This document shows, one piece after another, positions 26,451-35,967 of a stretch of DNA of 38,362 nucleotides. The stretch is from the NCBI GenBank assembly GCA_021785805.1, contig JAJYEJ010000002.1, forward strand, positions 3,073 through 41,434. The letters are read 5' to 3'. The notes under the pieces were generated by a model. It was not told the DNA's origin. It saw nothing but the letters and a program-made list of their open reading frames with translations, and made no database searches. Numbering within the stretch: the stretch's first letter is position 1; each line of letters opens with the position of its first letter. Position numbers and translations under genes: made by a program. This DNA comes from Microcaldota archaeon (GTDB lineage Archaea; Micrarchaeota; Micrarchaeia; Micrarchaeales; Micrarchaeaceae).

Positions 26451-27833
26451 ATGGCAAACGCTCTAAGGTCCCAGTCCGCGATGGAGTACCTCATGACATA
26501 CGGATGGGCGATCCTCATAGTGGCTGTGGTCCTGGGTGCGCTCTACAGCCTCGGCATCTTCAACGGTGCCAATTTCCTTGGAGGGACATGCGTAGCATCT
26601 CCAGGATACCTCTGCAGCAATCCGCTCCTGGCCACCGACGGTACGCTTTCCCTAACATACGGGTATCAGGGACCCAATGTCACGGTAGCGGGGTTCGCAT
26701 GCACCAACACGACCACTGCGCCCTCGTCCTTCACGTCATCAGGGTCCTCTAACCTTGAACCTGGGCAGGAGGAGAGCGTAAGTGTCTCGTGCCCTCTCTC
26801 ATCGAGCGCAACGATCGGGACCTCTTACTCCGGTTATCTGTGGGTGGAATACGACCAGGCGGGTCAGAGCGACCTTATATCGAGGTTCGCTACCGTAAGG
26901 GTTGACGCAAGTACACAAGAGCAATACTACGTCTGGGTCGCAAATTATGACTCTAGCACAATAAGCGTGATCAGCACCTCAAACAATGTGGTGGTCAAGA
27001 CGATCACACTAGGTTCAGGCTATTATCCGGTTAGTATCGCTATCACCCCAAATGGGCAGTATGTATACGTGACTGATTCTAACAACGGGGACCTCAGCGT
27101 GATAAACACCGTAACATACGCTGTCACTACAATCTCATTGGGTCCCTCCAGTTCATATCCTTGGGATGTTGCATTCACCCCTAACGGACAGTACGCTTAC
27201 GTTGTGCTCAGGGGAACTGATGTGGTCGACGTGATAAACACCGCAACGCTTGGCGTCAGTGACACGATTACGTTGCCATCAGGCGCTAATCCATGGAGCG
27301 TAAGCATCACCCCGAACGGACAGTACGCATATATAGTAGATACTAATGATGCTGCAGTCAATGTAATCAGCACTTCTACCCTACTTCCAGTCTCCGGAGA
27401 TCCGATTGCAGTGGCTCCATCACCCACTGTTCTTGTATTCGCGCCAAATGGCAACTATGGTTATCTAATAAGTTTAGCTCAAAAACCTGCCAACGTAATC
27501 AGCACCTCAACCAATCTTCCTATCGCAACCTTTGGCGGTTATTACCAGTCTTTCGGTGCGGCAGTCACTCCCAATGGCCAAGATATTTTTGTGACAGATT
27601 ATAATACCGGTGTAGTCTACGAATATAGCACATCGACTTATGCTATGATCGCGGGTCCGATCACTACAGCACAGGCCGCGTATGGGGTCGCAGTCACCCC
27701 TAACGGCGAATATGCATATGTTACAAACCAGCAAGCAGCATCAGTAACTGTCATCAACGTAGCCACAGGTAAAGTTATCACTACGATACCTGTTGGGCTT
27801 AATCCCGAAGGTGTCGCTATAACACCAACATAA
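26451..27833 (+). CDS. Class III signal peptide (pilin-like) protein fused to a 7-repeat YVTN-type beta-propeller
   Basis: MANALRSQSAMEYLMTYGWAILIVAVVLGALYSLGIF (QSAMEY class III motif); seven roughly 42-aa YVYVT...ISVI...P.GV.ITPNGQ repeats. Confidence 0.9.
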   Translation: MANALRSQSAMEYLMTYGWAILIVAVVLGALYSLGIFNGANFLGGTCVASPGYLCSNPLLATDGTLSLTYGYQGPNVTVAGFACTNTTTAPSSFTSSGSSNLEPGQEESVSVSCPLSSSATIGTSYSGYLWVEYDQAGQSDLISRFATVRVDASTQEQYYVWVANYDSSTISVISTSNNVVVKTITLGSGYYPVSIAITPNGQYVYVTDSNNGDLSVINTVTYAVTTISLGPSSSYPWDVAFTPNGQYAYVVLRGTDVVDVINTATLGVSDTITLPSGANPWSVSITPNGQYAYIVDTNDAAVNVISTSTLLPVSGDPIAVAPSPTVLVFAPNGNYGYLISLAQKPANVISTSTNLPIATFGGYYQSFGAAVTPNGQDIFVTDYNTGVVYEYSTSTYAMIAGPITTAQAAYGVAVTPNGEYAYVTNQQAASVTVINVATGKVITTIPVGLNPEGVAITPT

Positions 27834-28457
27834 AGGGCAATGATTCAGGTGAGTTAGTAAGTTCAAGTATAAGCATCCTTTAAGCAAGACCTGTTTACAC
27901 CAACATTCCTAACTAGGGGTTGATTGGAGAAGGAAAGAGCACCGCCTGCCATCGACATGGCAAAGCAAGCGTGTCCTGCTGAGCCCCGAGACTGTTGGAA
28001 TCATTTTTGGCGTTGGCGCTGTATGTATCCTTCGTACAGATACAATGACAGAATCTCCGATGAAGCGAACTGCATGCTTGTACCGGTCTAACTCGCATCT
28101 CATAGGGGCATGCAACGAAAGAGGACACACTAACACTTGGTTTGAGGCTAGCGAGATTCATGGGCCAGCTTATCGCGCTTCCTGGCACGATCAAGCGGTG
28201 CGGACCTTACGACACCTGTCATCTTATCGGTGTACCAATGCTTAACCGCGTATTTTTCAAGTTCATGGACTACGCAGAGCGGCATACTGAAGACACATGT
28301 GACAATAATCGGGAAAACGACATGGCGCGTTATGCCATAATAGGGAAATAGTATGAGGTGCTGCAAAGGTATTCCACCTCCGGATACATGTGCTGGCTAT
28401 AATGACTGCCGCATCCATGTACGTGCCCATATGTGTGCTGGTGGCTAAGCTGTCAGG

Positions 28458-31133
28458 TCACCTCGCCTTTCCGCCTATCTTCTTCATGACCTGCTTGTGC
28501 AGGTACTGCAGGTATCTGCCCCTTTCCTTCATCAGCACCACATCCGCCCTTCCGAAGGTGATCAGCGAATGCGCGAACGGGCTAGGCAGCGGCGTCTCTA
28601 TGATCTCCCACCGCATCTTTCCATCCTTCAGCATGGCCAGCACCTGCTCTGCCCTCGGAAGGTCCATCTTCTCGTTCAGTATCTCCCTGTAAGCCTCTTT
28701 TATCAGGGGGAAGTTCGGGTCCATCTCCTCGGCGGCCTTGAATACGAGCTGGGAGTTCGTCTGCTGCCTGCCTACTCCTATCCTCCAGCCCTTGTAATTC
28801 CTCAGGATCATGAAGCTCCTTCCGGCCACATGCCTGAATATCCTCTTCATGAGTTCGGTGTTCCTTATGTTCTTCCTCATGTCAGATGCGAGATTCCCGG
28901 AAGAGAGATCGTTTATCGCCTCCTGCATTATCTTGCTGTCGATGTGCAGGCTCTCATCGCTGACCAGCATGAATCCGTTGTCATTTATCATGATCCCTAT
29001 ATCCTCGTTGAGCAGCTCCCCTATCTCCATCGCGAAAGCCCTCGAGAGCGCGTCATTGACCCTTCTTCCGAATAGGGAATGGAAGATCAGGTAATGCTTC
29101 TCCGTAGCCGGGTCAGCCGTGGATTCGATGAGCAGCATCTCTATGCTCGGCAGCGCCTTTGCGTAAAGCAGCTGCTCGGCGAAGTAGCTGAAGATGGCCG
29201 TTTTCGAATTTTCATCGACAGGGAACTTTCCAAGGTAATCGCTTATCTCCTTCGGCATCCTGGACGTTCTCCCGTATGCTGTCTTCCTCCTGCCGAGGTA
29301 ACTGTTCATCACCTTCCCGAACTCGGCCCTGAACTCGCCTATCCTTGTGGCAAGCTCGAAGCTGAGCGGCAGCTGCTCCGAGAACCATGGGGGTATCGTC
29401 GGGGACGACGCCTGCGCCTGCGTGACATAGCATTTCATAGCCTTTGCATATTCGAACTTGTACAGCTTCCCCCCTAAAGTGAAAATGTCCCCGGGCTTCA
29501 GCCTCATCAGGAACTCCTCTTCTATGTTGCCTATCCATCTCTTCGTCCCTTCCAGCACAACGTTCACCGCTACCTCATCAGGTATCGTGCCGAGGTTGAG
29601 CATGTATATCACCTTTGTGAACTTACCTCTCTTGCCGAATGCGTTCTCCTTCTCGTCGTACCATATCTTTCCATACACCCTCCTGCTCTCCAAGCCCACG
29701 TAATTGCCTGCAAGGTAGTTCAGAAGGGCGACGAAGTCCTGTTTCTGGAGGTTGTGGTAAGCATACGATCCTTTTACCACGCTGTAAGCCTCATCCACAT
29801 CCCATCTCTTGGCCAGCGCCATGCCCACGATGTGCTGTGCCAATACGTCGAGCGCATTCTGCGGGACCGTGAACGAGTCGAGATGCCGCTTTAGCGCAGC
29901 ATCCAGCATCACCGTGCACTCCACGAGGTCGTCGCGATTGAGCACGATCATCTCGCCTTTCGCCGTCGACTTGTAGGAATGGCCTGCCCTCCCTATCCTC
30001 TGCACGGCCCTCGTGACGCTCTTCGGCGATCCTAACTGCACCACATTCTCTATCGAACCTATGTCGACTCCAAGCTCCAGGCTAGTCGACGAGACCGCGC
30101 ACTTTATCGATCCCTTCTTCAGCATCTCCTCCACCTCCAGCCTAGACTCCCTCGACAATGAACCATGGTGCGCCGCTATGTCCTCACCGTACCCGAACCT
30201 CTTCTTCAGGTTGAAGACCACTCTCTCAGTGCCGCTCCTGGTGTTGGTGAATATGAGCGTGGTCTTGCTCTCCTTTATGATCCCGTTTATCCTCTTGTAG
30301 AGCTCATCCTCTATCTCACCCTCTTTCGCATAGATGAGATCCTTTACCGGGCTTATGACCTTTACGTCGAGCTTCTTGCTCCATGACGCGTCGACTATCA
30401 TGCAATCGTTCGGCTCCTTGCCATTGTACCCTGCCAGGTATTTCGCAGCCTCATCAAGCGGATAGAGCGTGGCTCCGAGCCCCACCCTGGCGAATCTCCC
30501 ATTGGCGAGGTTGGCTAGCCTCTCGACAGAGAGCGACAGGTGCACCCCCCTCTTATTGTTCGCCAGCTCGTGAACCTCATCCAGTACCAGGAATTCTACG
30601 GTCTTCAGGTGCTCTACGAACTTCTGCGAGTTGAGCAGTATCGCAAGGCTTTCCGGCGTTGTGACCAGTATGTTTGGCGGCTTGGCGAGCATCTGCTGCC
30701 GTTCCTTCTGAGTCGTATCTCCTGTCCTGACACCTATGGTCACCTGCCTGATGTTATGCTTGATTATCTCTATCCCCCTGTCCTTCTTTATCGCATCATA
30801 CACCTCCTCCAGCGGCCTTGCGAGGTTCCTGTGTATGTCGTTGTTAAGCGCCCTCAGCGGGGATACGTATATGCAGTAGACCCTGTTCTCTAGCTTCCCT
30901 TCGAGCGAGTAATCGAACAGCCTGCTTATTATGGACAGGAAGGCTGACATCGTCTTCCCGGATCCGGTCGGTGCCGTGACGAGGGTGTTCCTGCCTTCGC
31001 TTATCAGCTTGAACGAGTATCTCTGCGGAGGGGTCAGCCCATCGAAGTTCTTGGTAAACCAGTCCCTGACATACTTGTTAAGCACGCCTAGGCTTTCCTT
31101 GTCGGTAAACGGCTCTTTCGCGTATTCTATCAT
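28458..31133 (-). CDS. Lhr-family ATP-dependent helicase (second paralog)
   Basis: TAPTGSGKTMSAFLSIISRLF, VSPLRALNNDIHRN, LVLDEVHELANNKRGVHLSLSVERL, STSLELGVDIGSIENVVQLGSPKSVTRAVQRIGRAGH. Confidence 0.94.
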   Translation of the reverse strand: MIEYAKEPFTDKESLGVLNKYVRDWFTKNFDGLTPPQRYSFKLISEGRNTLVTAPTGSGKTMSAFLSIISRLFDYSLEGKLENRVYCIYVSPLRALNNDIHRNLARPLEEVYDAIKKDRGIEIIKHNIRQVTIGVRTGDTTQKERQQMLAKPPNILVTTPESLAILLNSQKFVEHLKTVEFLVLDEVHELANNKRGVHLSLSVERLANLANGRFARVGLGATLYPLDEAAKYLAGYNGKEPNDCMIVDASWSKKLDVKVISPVKDLIYAKEGEIEDELYKRINGIIKESKTTLIFTNTRSGTERVVFNLKKRFGYGEDIAAHHGSLSRESRLEVEEMLKKGSIKCAVSSTSLELGVDIGSIENVVQLGSPKSVTRAVQRIGRAGHSYKSTAKGEMIVLNRDDLVECTVMLDAALKRHLDSFTVPQNALDVLAQHIVGMALAKRWDVDEAYSVVKGSYAYHNLQKQDFVALLNYLAGNYVGLESRRVYGKIWYDEKENAFGKRGKFTKVIYMLNLGTIPDEVAVNVVLEGTKRWIGNIEEEFLMRLKPGDIFTLGGKLYKFEYAKAMKCYVTQAQASSPTIPPWFSEQLPLSFELATRIGEFRAEFGKVMNSYLGRRKTAYGRTSRMPKEISDYLGKFPVDENSKTAIFSYFAEQLLYAKALPSIEMLLIESTADPATEKHYLIFHSLFGRRVNDALSRAFAMEIGELLNEDIGIMINDNGFMLVSDESLHIDSKIMQEAINDLSSGNLASDMRKNIRNTELMKRIFRHVAGRSFMILRNYKGWRIGVGRQQTNSQLVFKAAEEMDPNFPLIKEAYREILNEKMDLPRAEQVLAMLKDGKMRWEIIETPLPSPFAHSLITFGRADVVLMKERGRYLQYLHKQVMKKIGGKAR

Positions 31134-31304
31134 CGTTGCACCTGGCGCGGATAGTTATATGGAATCCTGAATTTAAAGTATTTGCCAAAAAATCGTGTAT
31201 CTTATATCTATGAATGCGATGCGCTTTGGCACATTGTGGGTATGCTCTATGGGGCCATCCCAAGCCCAGCCTCCCAGATTGGATCGGTAAAGCCTGCGCA
31301 TAGT

Positions 31305-31318
31305 AAGCTATAAATATA
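31305..31318 (+). promoter_or_regulatory. TATA-box promoter for the 31346 gene
   Basis: AAGCTATAAATATATC about 30 nt upstream of ATG 31346; near-leaderless geometry. Confidence 0.5.
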
Positions 31319-31345
31319 TCTCGCAATTGATTAGTCCAAGAGAGC

Positions 31346-32332
31346 ATGCACGGCGCCAGAGGCAGGAACACGTTCAGCGGTGCGTCAGGCATAGCATTAA
31401 TACTGGTTCTTGCAATATCATGGTTTTCCATCGCCCCATGGGCAGCACAGGCTTCGTACCAGCAACAGAGCGTGGTCGCCATACAGAATAATGGCTGTTT
31501 CCTGGTCTCAGGACTCGCTGCGCAAATGGAATATGTGGCAATCCTGAACGGGTCGCAGGTGTCAATATACGACAACCAGGTTGGCATTAACTACACCAAT
31601 ATCACGGTCAATGGGCAGACGCAGAACCTCTCGCAGCAGATGGCCATAAACGTGAACAGGACCTCGGTCATAATAAAGCTCATCAGCATATCGCAAAAGT
31701 CGGGCGGCAGCGCCACGCTACAGGTGTGCTATTATCCAACGCCCGCAAGGCAGCAACCGACGCAATACAAGTCCTTCAGCAACACCACCGTGATACCTCC
31801 GCAGAGCAAGCCTCCATCGCTCGCCGGTGCGCAGCCTCCGAAGCAGGTCATAACGCTATTTCCCGGATTGCTCATTACTGGCATAGGCGGGTTCCTTCTC
31901 GGAGCGATAATCGTGTACACGATAATGAGGGGCAGGAGAGGGGATGGCGATGACGACACGGGCGAGAACGAGTTCGTGTCCACGCCGGCGAACGCCGGAA
32001 AGGGCGATGAAAGAAGTTCAGCTCCTCTTACGATCCCGCTTAATCCGAAGTCCCCTATCGAACCCAAAAAACCCGTCGATGTGGAAGAGCCGAAGAACCC
32101 ACAGGTAAAGTCTCCGCCTCTGCCTGCGGATGAGGAAGAGACCCCAATCGAAAAGGAGGTAAGGGAGGCGCCTGTAGAGGAGGACCTGAAGCCCGGACCT
32201 GCAAAAACCCAGCCGCATGTCCAACCCCAGCAGAGAGAGAGGCCAAAGGACAAGCCTCAGCCGCCGCAGGCTAAGGGCAAGGACAAAGATAAGAAAAAGA
32301 AGCAACGGCAGTCTAAAATCTCACCAGGCTGA
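31346..32332 (+). CDS. Single-pass membrane protein with extracellular domain and long Pro/Lys/Glu-rich cytoplasmic tail
   Basis: Signal peptide; sequons; TM LFPGLLITGIGGFLLGAIIVYTIM followed by about 130 aa of charged low-complexity sequence. Confidence 0.82.
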   Translation: MHGARGRNTFSGASGIALILVLAISWFSIAPWAAQASYQQQSVVAIQNNGCFLVSGLAAQMEYVAILNGSQVSIYDNQVGINYTNITVNGQTQNLSQQMAINVNRTSVIIKLISISQKSGGSATLQVCYYPTPARQQPTQYKSFSNTTVIPPQSKPPSLAGAQPPKQVITLFPGLLITGIGGFLLGAIIVYTIMRGRRGDGDDDTGENEFVSTPANAGKGDERSSAPLTIPLNPKSPIEPKKPVDVEEPKNPQVKSPPLPADEEETPIEKEVREAPVEEDLKPGPAKTQPHVQPQQRERPKDKPQPPQAKGKDKDKKKKQRQSKISPG

Positions 32333-32384
32333 CATCCGGCCCAGCCTAATCGTTTCAGATCCTGGCTATGCCTGCACATTTACA

Positions 32385-32765
32385 TTACTTGTATATCGAC
32401 TGGTACTTCTGTCCCTGGGTATCTATTATGTGTATGCACTCGCCCTCGCACTCTATCAGGCATGCCTGGCAGAGTATGCATGCAGGCCCGTTCACCGCGA
32501 CTGACTTCTGCTTGAAGTGGTCGTGGCACTTCTGGACATCGTTGTTCCATTTCGCATATACCTCAGGGAGGTCCTGTCCCTTCCACTGGTCCTCCGGGGG
32601 CGCTGCATCGCTGTTAACGTCTGGCGCTCCCTTGTCCTTCATTACGAATACCGCTACCGGGCACACGTCGAAGCAGTGTGAGCATCCTGTGCATCGCGGT
32701 TTATCTACGTATACTACCATTCCCGGGGTAGCTGTTCCTGGTGCTTCATCTACCATCTTGATCAA
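32385..32765 (-). CDS. Ferredoxin-type [4Fe-4S] protein
   Basis: CTGCSHCFDVCP and CILCQACLIEC motifs, with a long insert carrying CHDHF. Confidence 0.88.
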   Translation of the reverse strand: MIKMVDEAPGTATPGMVVYVDKPRCTGCSHCFDVCPVAVFVMKDKGAPDVNSDAAPPEDQWKGQDLPEVYAKWNNDVQKCHDHFKQKSVAVNGPACILCQACLIECEGECIHIIDTQGQKYQSIYK

Positions 32766-32795
32766 CCTATTTTCGTTAAATATGCATTTGACGCC

Positions 32796-34196
32796 TTATA
32801 TAATTGTTGCGCTTGTCAACTTTACATCCCTTACAAGAAGCGCAGGTGTGAAGTTGTAATCCTGCGAATCCCAGTTGTATACCTGCACTGTGTCGCCGCC
32901 TGTCGCATCCATCTCCTTGAGCATCCTCGGCAAAGAGTCGTTTATCCTTATGCCTGCGCTCGCAGAGCCTTTCGCCCCCATGCTTATGCGATACCTTATC
33001 TCGCCGTTCTCCACATAGAAGGCAGCATCCCTGGGGACGGTGGAGAACTCTCCCGAGACATAATTGCTGAATCTGGTATACCATACGTTTGTGACAAGGA
33101 CTCCTCTCTTCACCTCCTTTACCAGCTCCTCTACGCTCTTCATATGGTTCTTGTGCGTGATCAAGGTGCCTGTGGAGTCGGGGCTCACCAATCCCGCATT
33201 CCCTGTGGTCTTTGTCCCGTACTTCCTTGCAGTTGATGTATTGTGCAGGTACGTCTTGAGCGTCCCGTCCTTTATCACAGTCGTCTTCTGCGATGGCACC
33301 CCCTCCTGATCGAAAGCGTAAGACGATAATCCATCCGGCGCGCTCGCATCGTCGTATACCGAGATGTCGGTGTCAGTGACATTCTTTCCCAGCTTGTCCA
33401 TCAGGAACGAGAATCCGGCCTCTACCGAACCCATCGATACCGCCGAGCCTATCCTGTCTACGAGTACGCCTGCAGCTATCGGCATGTATATCACATCGTA
33501 ATTCCCTTCGGCTATCATGCCGCTGGTCCTAGCCATCTTTGCTGTCCTCACTGCATAGTCCCCAAGCCCTTCGTAATCTATACCGTCAAGCGTCCTCGAT
33601 GCCCCGTTGCTCTGTACGCTTGTCTCGCTGTCCATGAACACCCTCGCCGAGAAGCTGACGCTCGTGTCCTTCTCCGTAGCATCGACGTTCCCGCTGGTCA
33701 TCAGGCGCCTTCTACCGCGGTAAAGCGTCAGCATCCCGTGCACGTACGATGCACCTCCGTCAAGAGCGGTTGACACTACCCTCGATACTATATCCTCCGC
33801 GTCATAATCCCCATTCTCCACCGACGGGTCGTAGTTCAGGGCGGACTTGTACCTGTATGGCCCCTCAGCTATCCCGTGGTAATCCCTGTTCACCTGGAGG
33901 AGCTCTACTGTCTTCAGCGCCCTGTCGAGCTTCTTCCTCATCTCCTCCCTGCCTACCAACCCCAGGTTGGTGAAGAGGAGCCTTTTTCCCTTCGCTATGA
34001 ATACCCCTATATCGCTGTCATCGATGTCGACCACGGAATCGACCCTGCTGTCGACTACCTTCACGTAAGTCGACGTCCCGCTGCTGGAGGTGACCACTAC
34101 GTCTTCGGCCTTCCCTTCAAGCTCACCGAACACGAACTCTATCGCATCGTCGATGGCCTCTTCAGCGCCCTTCCCGCCTCTTTTTCCCATGGCCAT
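32796..34196 (-). CDS. TldE/PmbA-family protein
   Basis: Start trimmed to MAMGKRGGKG at 34196, 6-nt overlap with the tldD stop; adjacent to tldD; GVLVTNVWYTRFSNYVSGEFSTV...MGAKGS typical of the TldE/PmbA C-terminus. Confidence 0.88.
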   Translation of the reverse strand: MAMGKRGGKGAEEAIDDAIEFVFGELEGKAEDVVVTSSSGTSTYVKVVDSRVDSVVDIDDSDIGVFIAKGKRLLFTNLGLVGREEMRKKLDRALKTVELLQVNRDYHGIAEGPYRYKSALNYDPSVENGDYDAEDIVSRVVSTALDGGASYVHGMLTLYRGRRRLMTSGNVDATEKDTSVSFSARVFMDSETSVQSNGASRTLDGIDYEGLGDYAVRTAKMARTSGMIAEGNYDVIYMPIAAGVLVDRIGSAVSMGSVEAGFSFLMDKLGKNVTDTDISVYDDASAPDGLSSYAFDQEGVPSQKTTVIKDGTLKTYLHNTSTARKYGTKTTGNAGLVSPDSTGTLITHKNHMKSVEELVKEVKRGVLVTNVWYTRFSNYVSGEFSTVPRDAAFYVENGEIRYRISMGAKGSASAGIRINDSLPRMLKEMDATGGDTVQVYNWDSQDYNFTPALLVRDVKLTSATII

Positions 34197-34201
34197 AAAC
34201 G

Positions 34202-35599
34202 TCACTTGAATGTAAGTAGCGCGCTCGCGCCTCCCATGTTCGTAGGCGCATCCTGCATCGGTTCTCCCTTTCCGCATCTGCCGTACACCAATTCGAACTC
34301 ATCTCCAACCATCTTCACCGAGTTCCAGAAGTTAAGCGTTGTGGTCTCGAGTGCGAAGTTCTTCACGGGCTTGCCGAGTTTCCCGTTCTCGATCAGGTAT
34401 ACCTCGTTGCCCTGGTACTTCGAGAAGCTCCTTGTATCGTCTATGTTCCATTCTGTGAAGCTCTTGACGTATACGCCGTTCCTGGCCTCTGCGATGAGGT
34501 CGTCCAAAGAGTTCCTCCTGTCGGGTTCGAGGTACGTGTTTGCCATCCTTATGAGCGGTTCCTTTCCCGCGTCCGAGCTCCTCGCCGACCCGTTGCTCCT
34601 GGTGCCGAACACCGCTGCGGTCTCCCTGTTCTGCAACAGTTCGTTCTGGATCCCATCCTTCACAAGGATCCTCTTCCTCGCCTTGACTCCCTCATCGTCA
34701 TACAGGTAGAAGCCCGCTGATCCCTTTATCGTAGGGTCGTCGCATATAGTCACCGCCTCGCTCCCTATCCTCATCCCGAGATTATCCTTTGTCAGGTAGC
34801 TGAGGCCGGCCTGCGCCGCTTCCCTTCCCAGGACCCGATCCGCTTCCGACGGATGGCCTATGCTCTCGTGCACCGCTATCCCGGTTATCTCAGGGGCTAT
34901 GACCACGTTCTTCATCCTTTTGTTGATGTTCACCCCCTTCTCCATCACCTCCTTCATGCTCTTCGCCTTGTCCTTCACCTTCTCCGAAAGCCCGGACCTC
35001 TCGAAGCCCTCCAGCCCTCCTGTCGCTCCATGCTGGAATATGTATTGCCTGGTATTGCTTCCCGCATCTACCACGATGGAATAGAAGACCGAGGTCTTAG
35101 GGATCGAGCTCTCTATGGAAGAGCCTTCGCTGTTCTCGAAATACCTGTGCACCTTTTCGTAATCCACTCCACCGTACCTGAACTTCAGGTACTTGACCTT
35201 TGCGATATCGGAATCCTCCTTGGTGAAGGACCTCAGCAGCGCACCGTCGGACATGGCTTCCTTCTCGGGAATCCTGTAATTTGACTTGTAGGTCCCTTCA
35301 GGGTCTATAGAGGTCTGTCCCTGCTCCCTGAATCCCTTAAGGTTCCCTAACATGCCCGACAGCCTTTCTCCGGTCGGCCAGTTGATGGACAGGGTATAGA
35401 GGTATCTATTCTTCAATATCCGTACCCTCAGGATGACATCCTCTCCGCTCGCCGCCGCTTCGAGTATACCGTCCCTCAGGGAATAACCCTCCATACGAGT
35501 GTGCTCTAAGGTCGAATCTGCATATGTGGCCCCGTCCTTGAGAGCAAGCGCTACGGCTCTTGATACAAGGCCGGTGTCGAATTGCGCCTTGGCTGACAT
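34202..35599 (-). CDS. tldD: TldD-family metalloprotease
   Basis: GIAVHESIGHPSEADR (HExxxH metal motif), GSAGFYLYDDEGVKARKRILVKDGI. Confidence 0.92.
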   Translation of the reverse strand: MSAKAQFDTGLVSRAVALALKDGATYADSTLEHTRMEGYSLRDGILEAAASGEDVILRVRILKNRYLYTLSINWPTGERLSGMLGNLKGFREQGQTSIDPEGTYKSNYRIPEKEAMSDGALLRSFTKEDSDIAKVKYLKFRYGGVDYEKVHRYFENSEGSSIESSIPKTSVFYSIVVDAGSNTRQYIFQHGATGGLEGFERSGLSEKVKDKAKSMKEVMEKGVNINKRMKNVVIAPEITGIAVHESIGHPSEADRVLGREAAQAGLSYLTKDNLGMRIGSEAVTICDDPTIKGSAGFYLYDDEGVKARKRILVKDGIQNELLQNRETAAVFGTRSNGSARSSDAGKEPLIRMANTYLEPDRRNSLDDLIAEARNGVYVKSFTEWNIDDTRSFSKYQGNEVYLIENGKLGKPVKNFALETTTLNFWNSVKMVGDEFELVYGRCGKGEPMQDAPTNMGGASALLTFK

Positions 35600-35618
35600 C
35601 CCACCACGGGGTCAGCGG

Positions 35619-35930
35619 CTAGCCGAATAGGCTCGCCAGCCCTCCAGCGGCTTCCTCCTCGGACTTCTTGTCTTCCTTCTCCTCTTTCTTCTTCTCCGCG
35701 TGGCCTGCTGCCGGTGCAGCTCCTGGCGCCGGTGCGGCGACTGAGACTTGAGCGGTCTGTGCGTTCTTTATGACGTCCTTTATGTTGACCTCCTTGAGCG
35801 AAGCGACTATCGCCTTAGCGCGCGCTTCGTCAGGGCTCATGCCTGCAGCCTTGACTACCTCCATGAGGCTCTTCTCATTGATCTCCTTACCTGCCGCGTC
35901 AAGAAGTAATGCCGCGTATATATATTCCAT
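35619..35930 (-). CDS. rpl12: 50S ribosomal protein L12/P1
   Basis: [30 protein letters not shown]...[13 protein letters not shown]; start trimmed to 35930. Confidence 0.95.
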   Translation of the reverse strand: MEYIYAALLLDAAGKEINEKSLMEVVKAAGMSPDEARAKAIVASLKEVNIKDVIKNAQTAQVSVAAPAPGAAPAAGHAEKKKEEKEDKKSEEEAAGGLASLFG

Positions 35931-35967
35931 AACTTCACCTAATATCAATGCAATCCTTTTCCATCTT

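Noticed and set aside
28497-29075. 192-aa plus-strand ORF
   Set aside because: Antisense to the Lhr-like helicase with intact motifs.
31170-31345. Possible tRNA or ncRNA upstream of the 31346 gene
   Set aside because: No T-loop (GGTTCRA) or acceptor-stem pairing found; region is explained by promoter sequence.
31732-32253. 173-aa minus-strand Ser/Gly-rich ORF
   Set aside because: Antisense to the Pro/Lys-rich tail gene; low-complexity mirror image.
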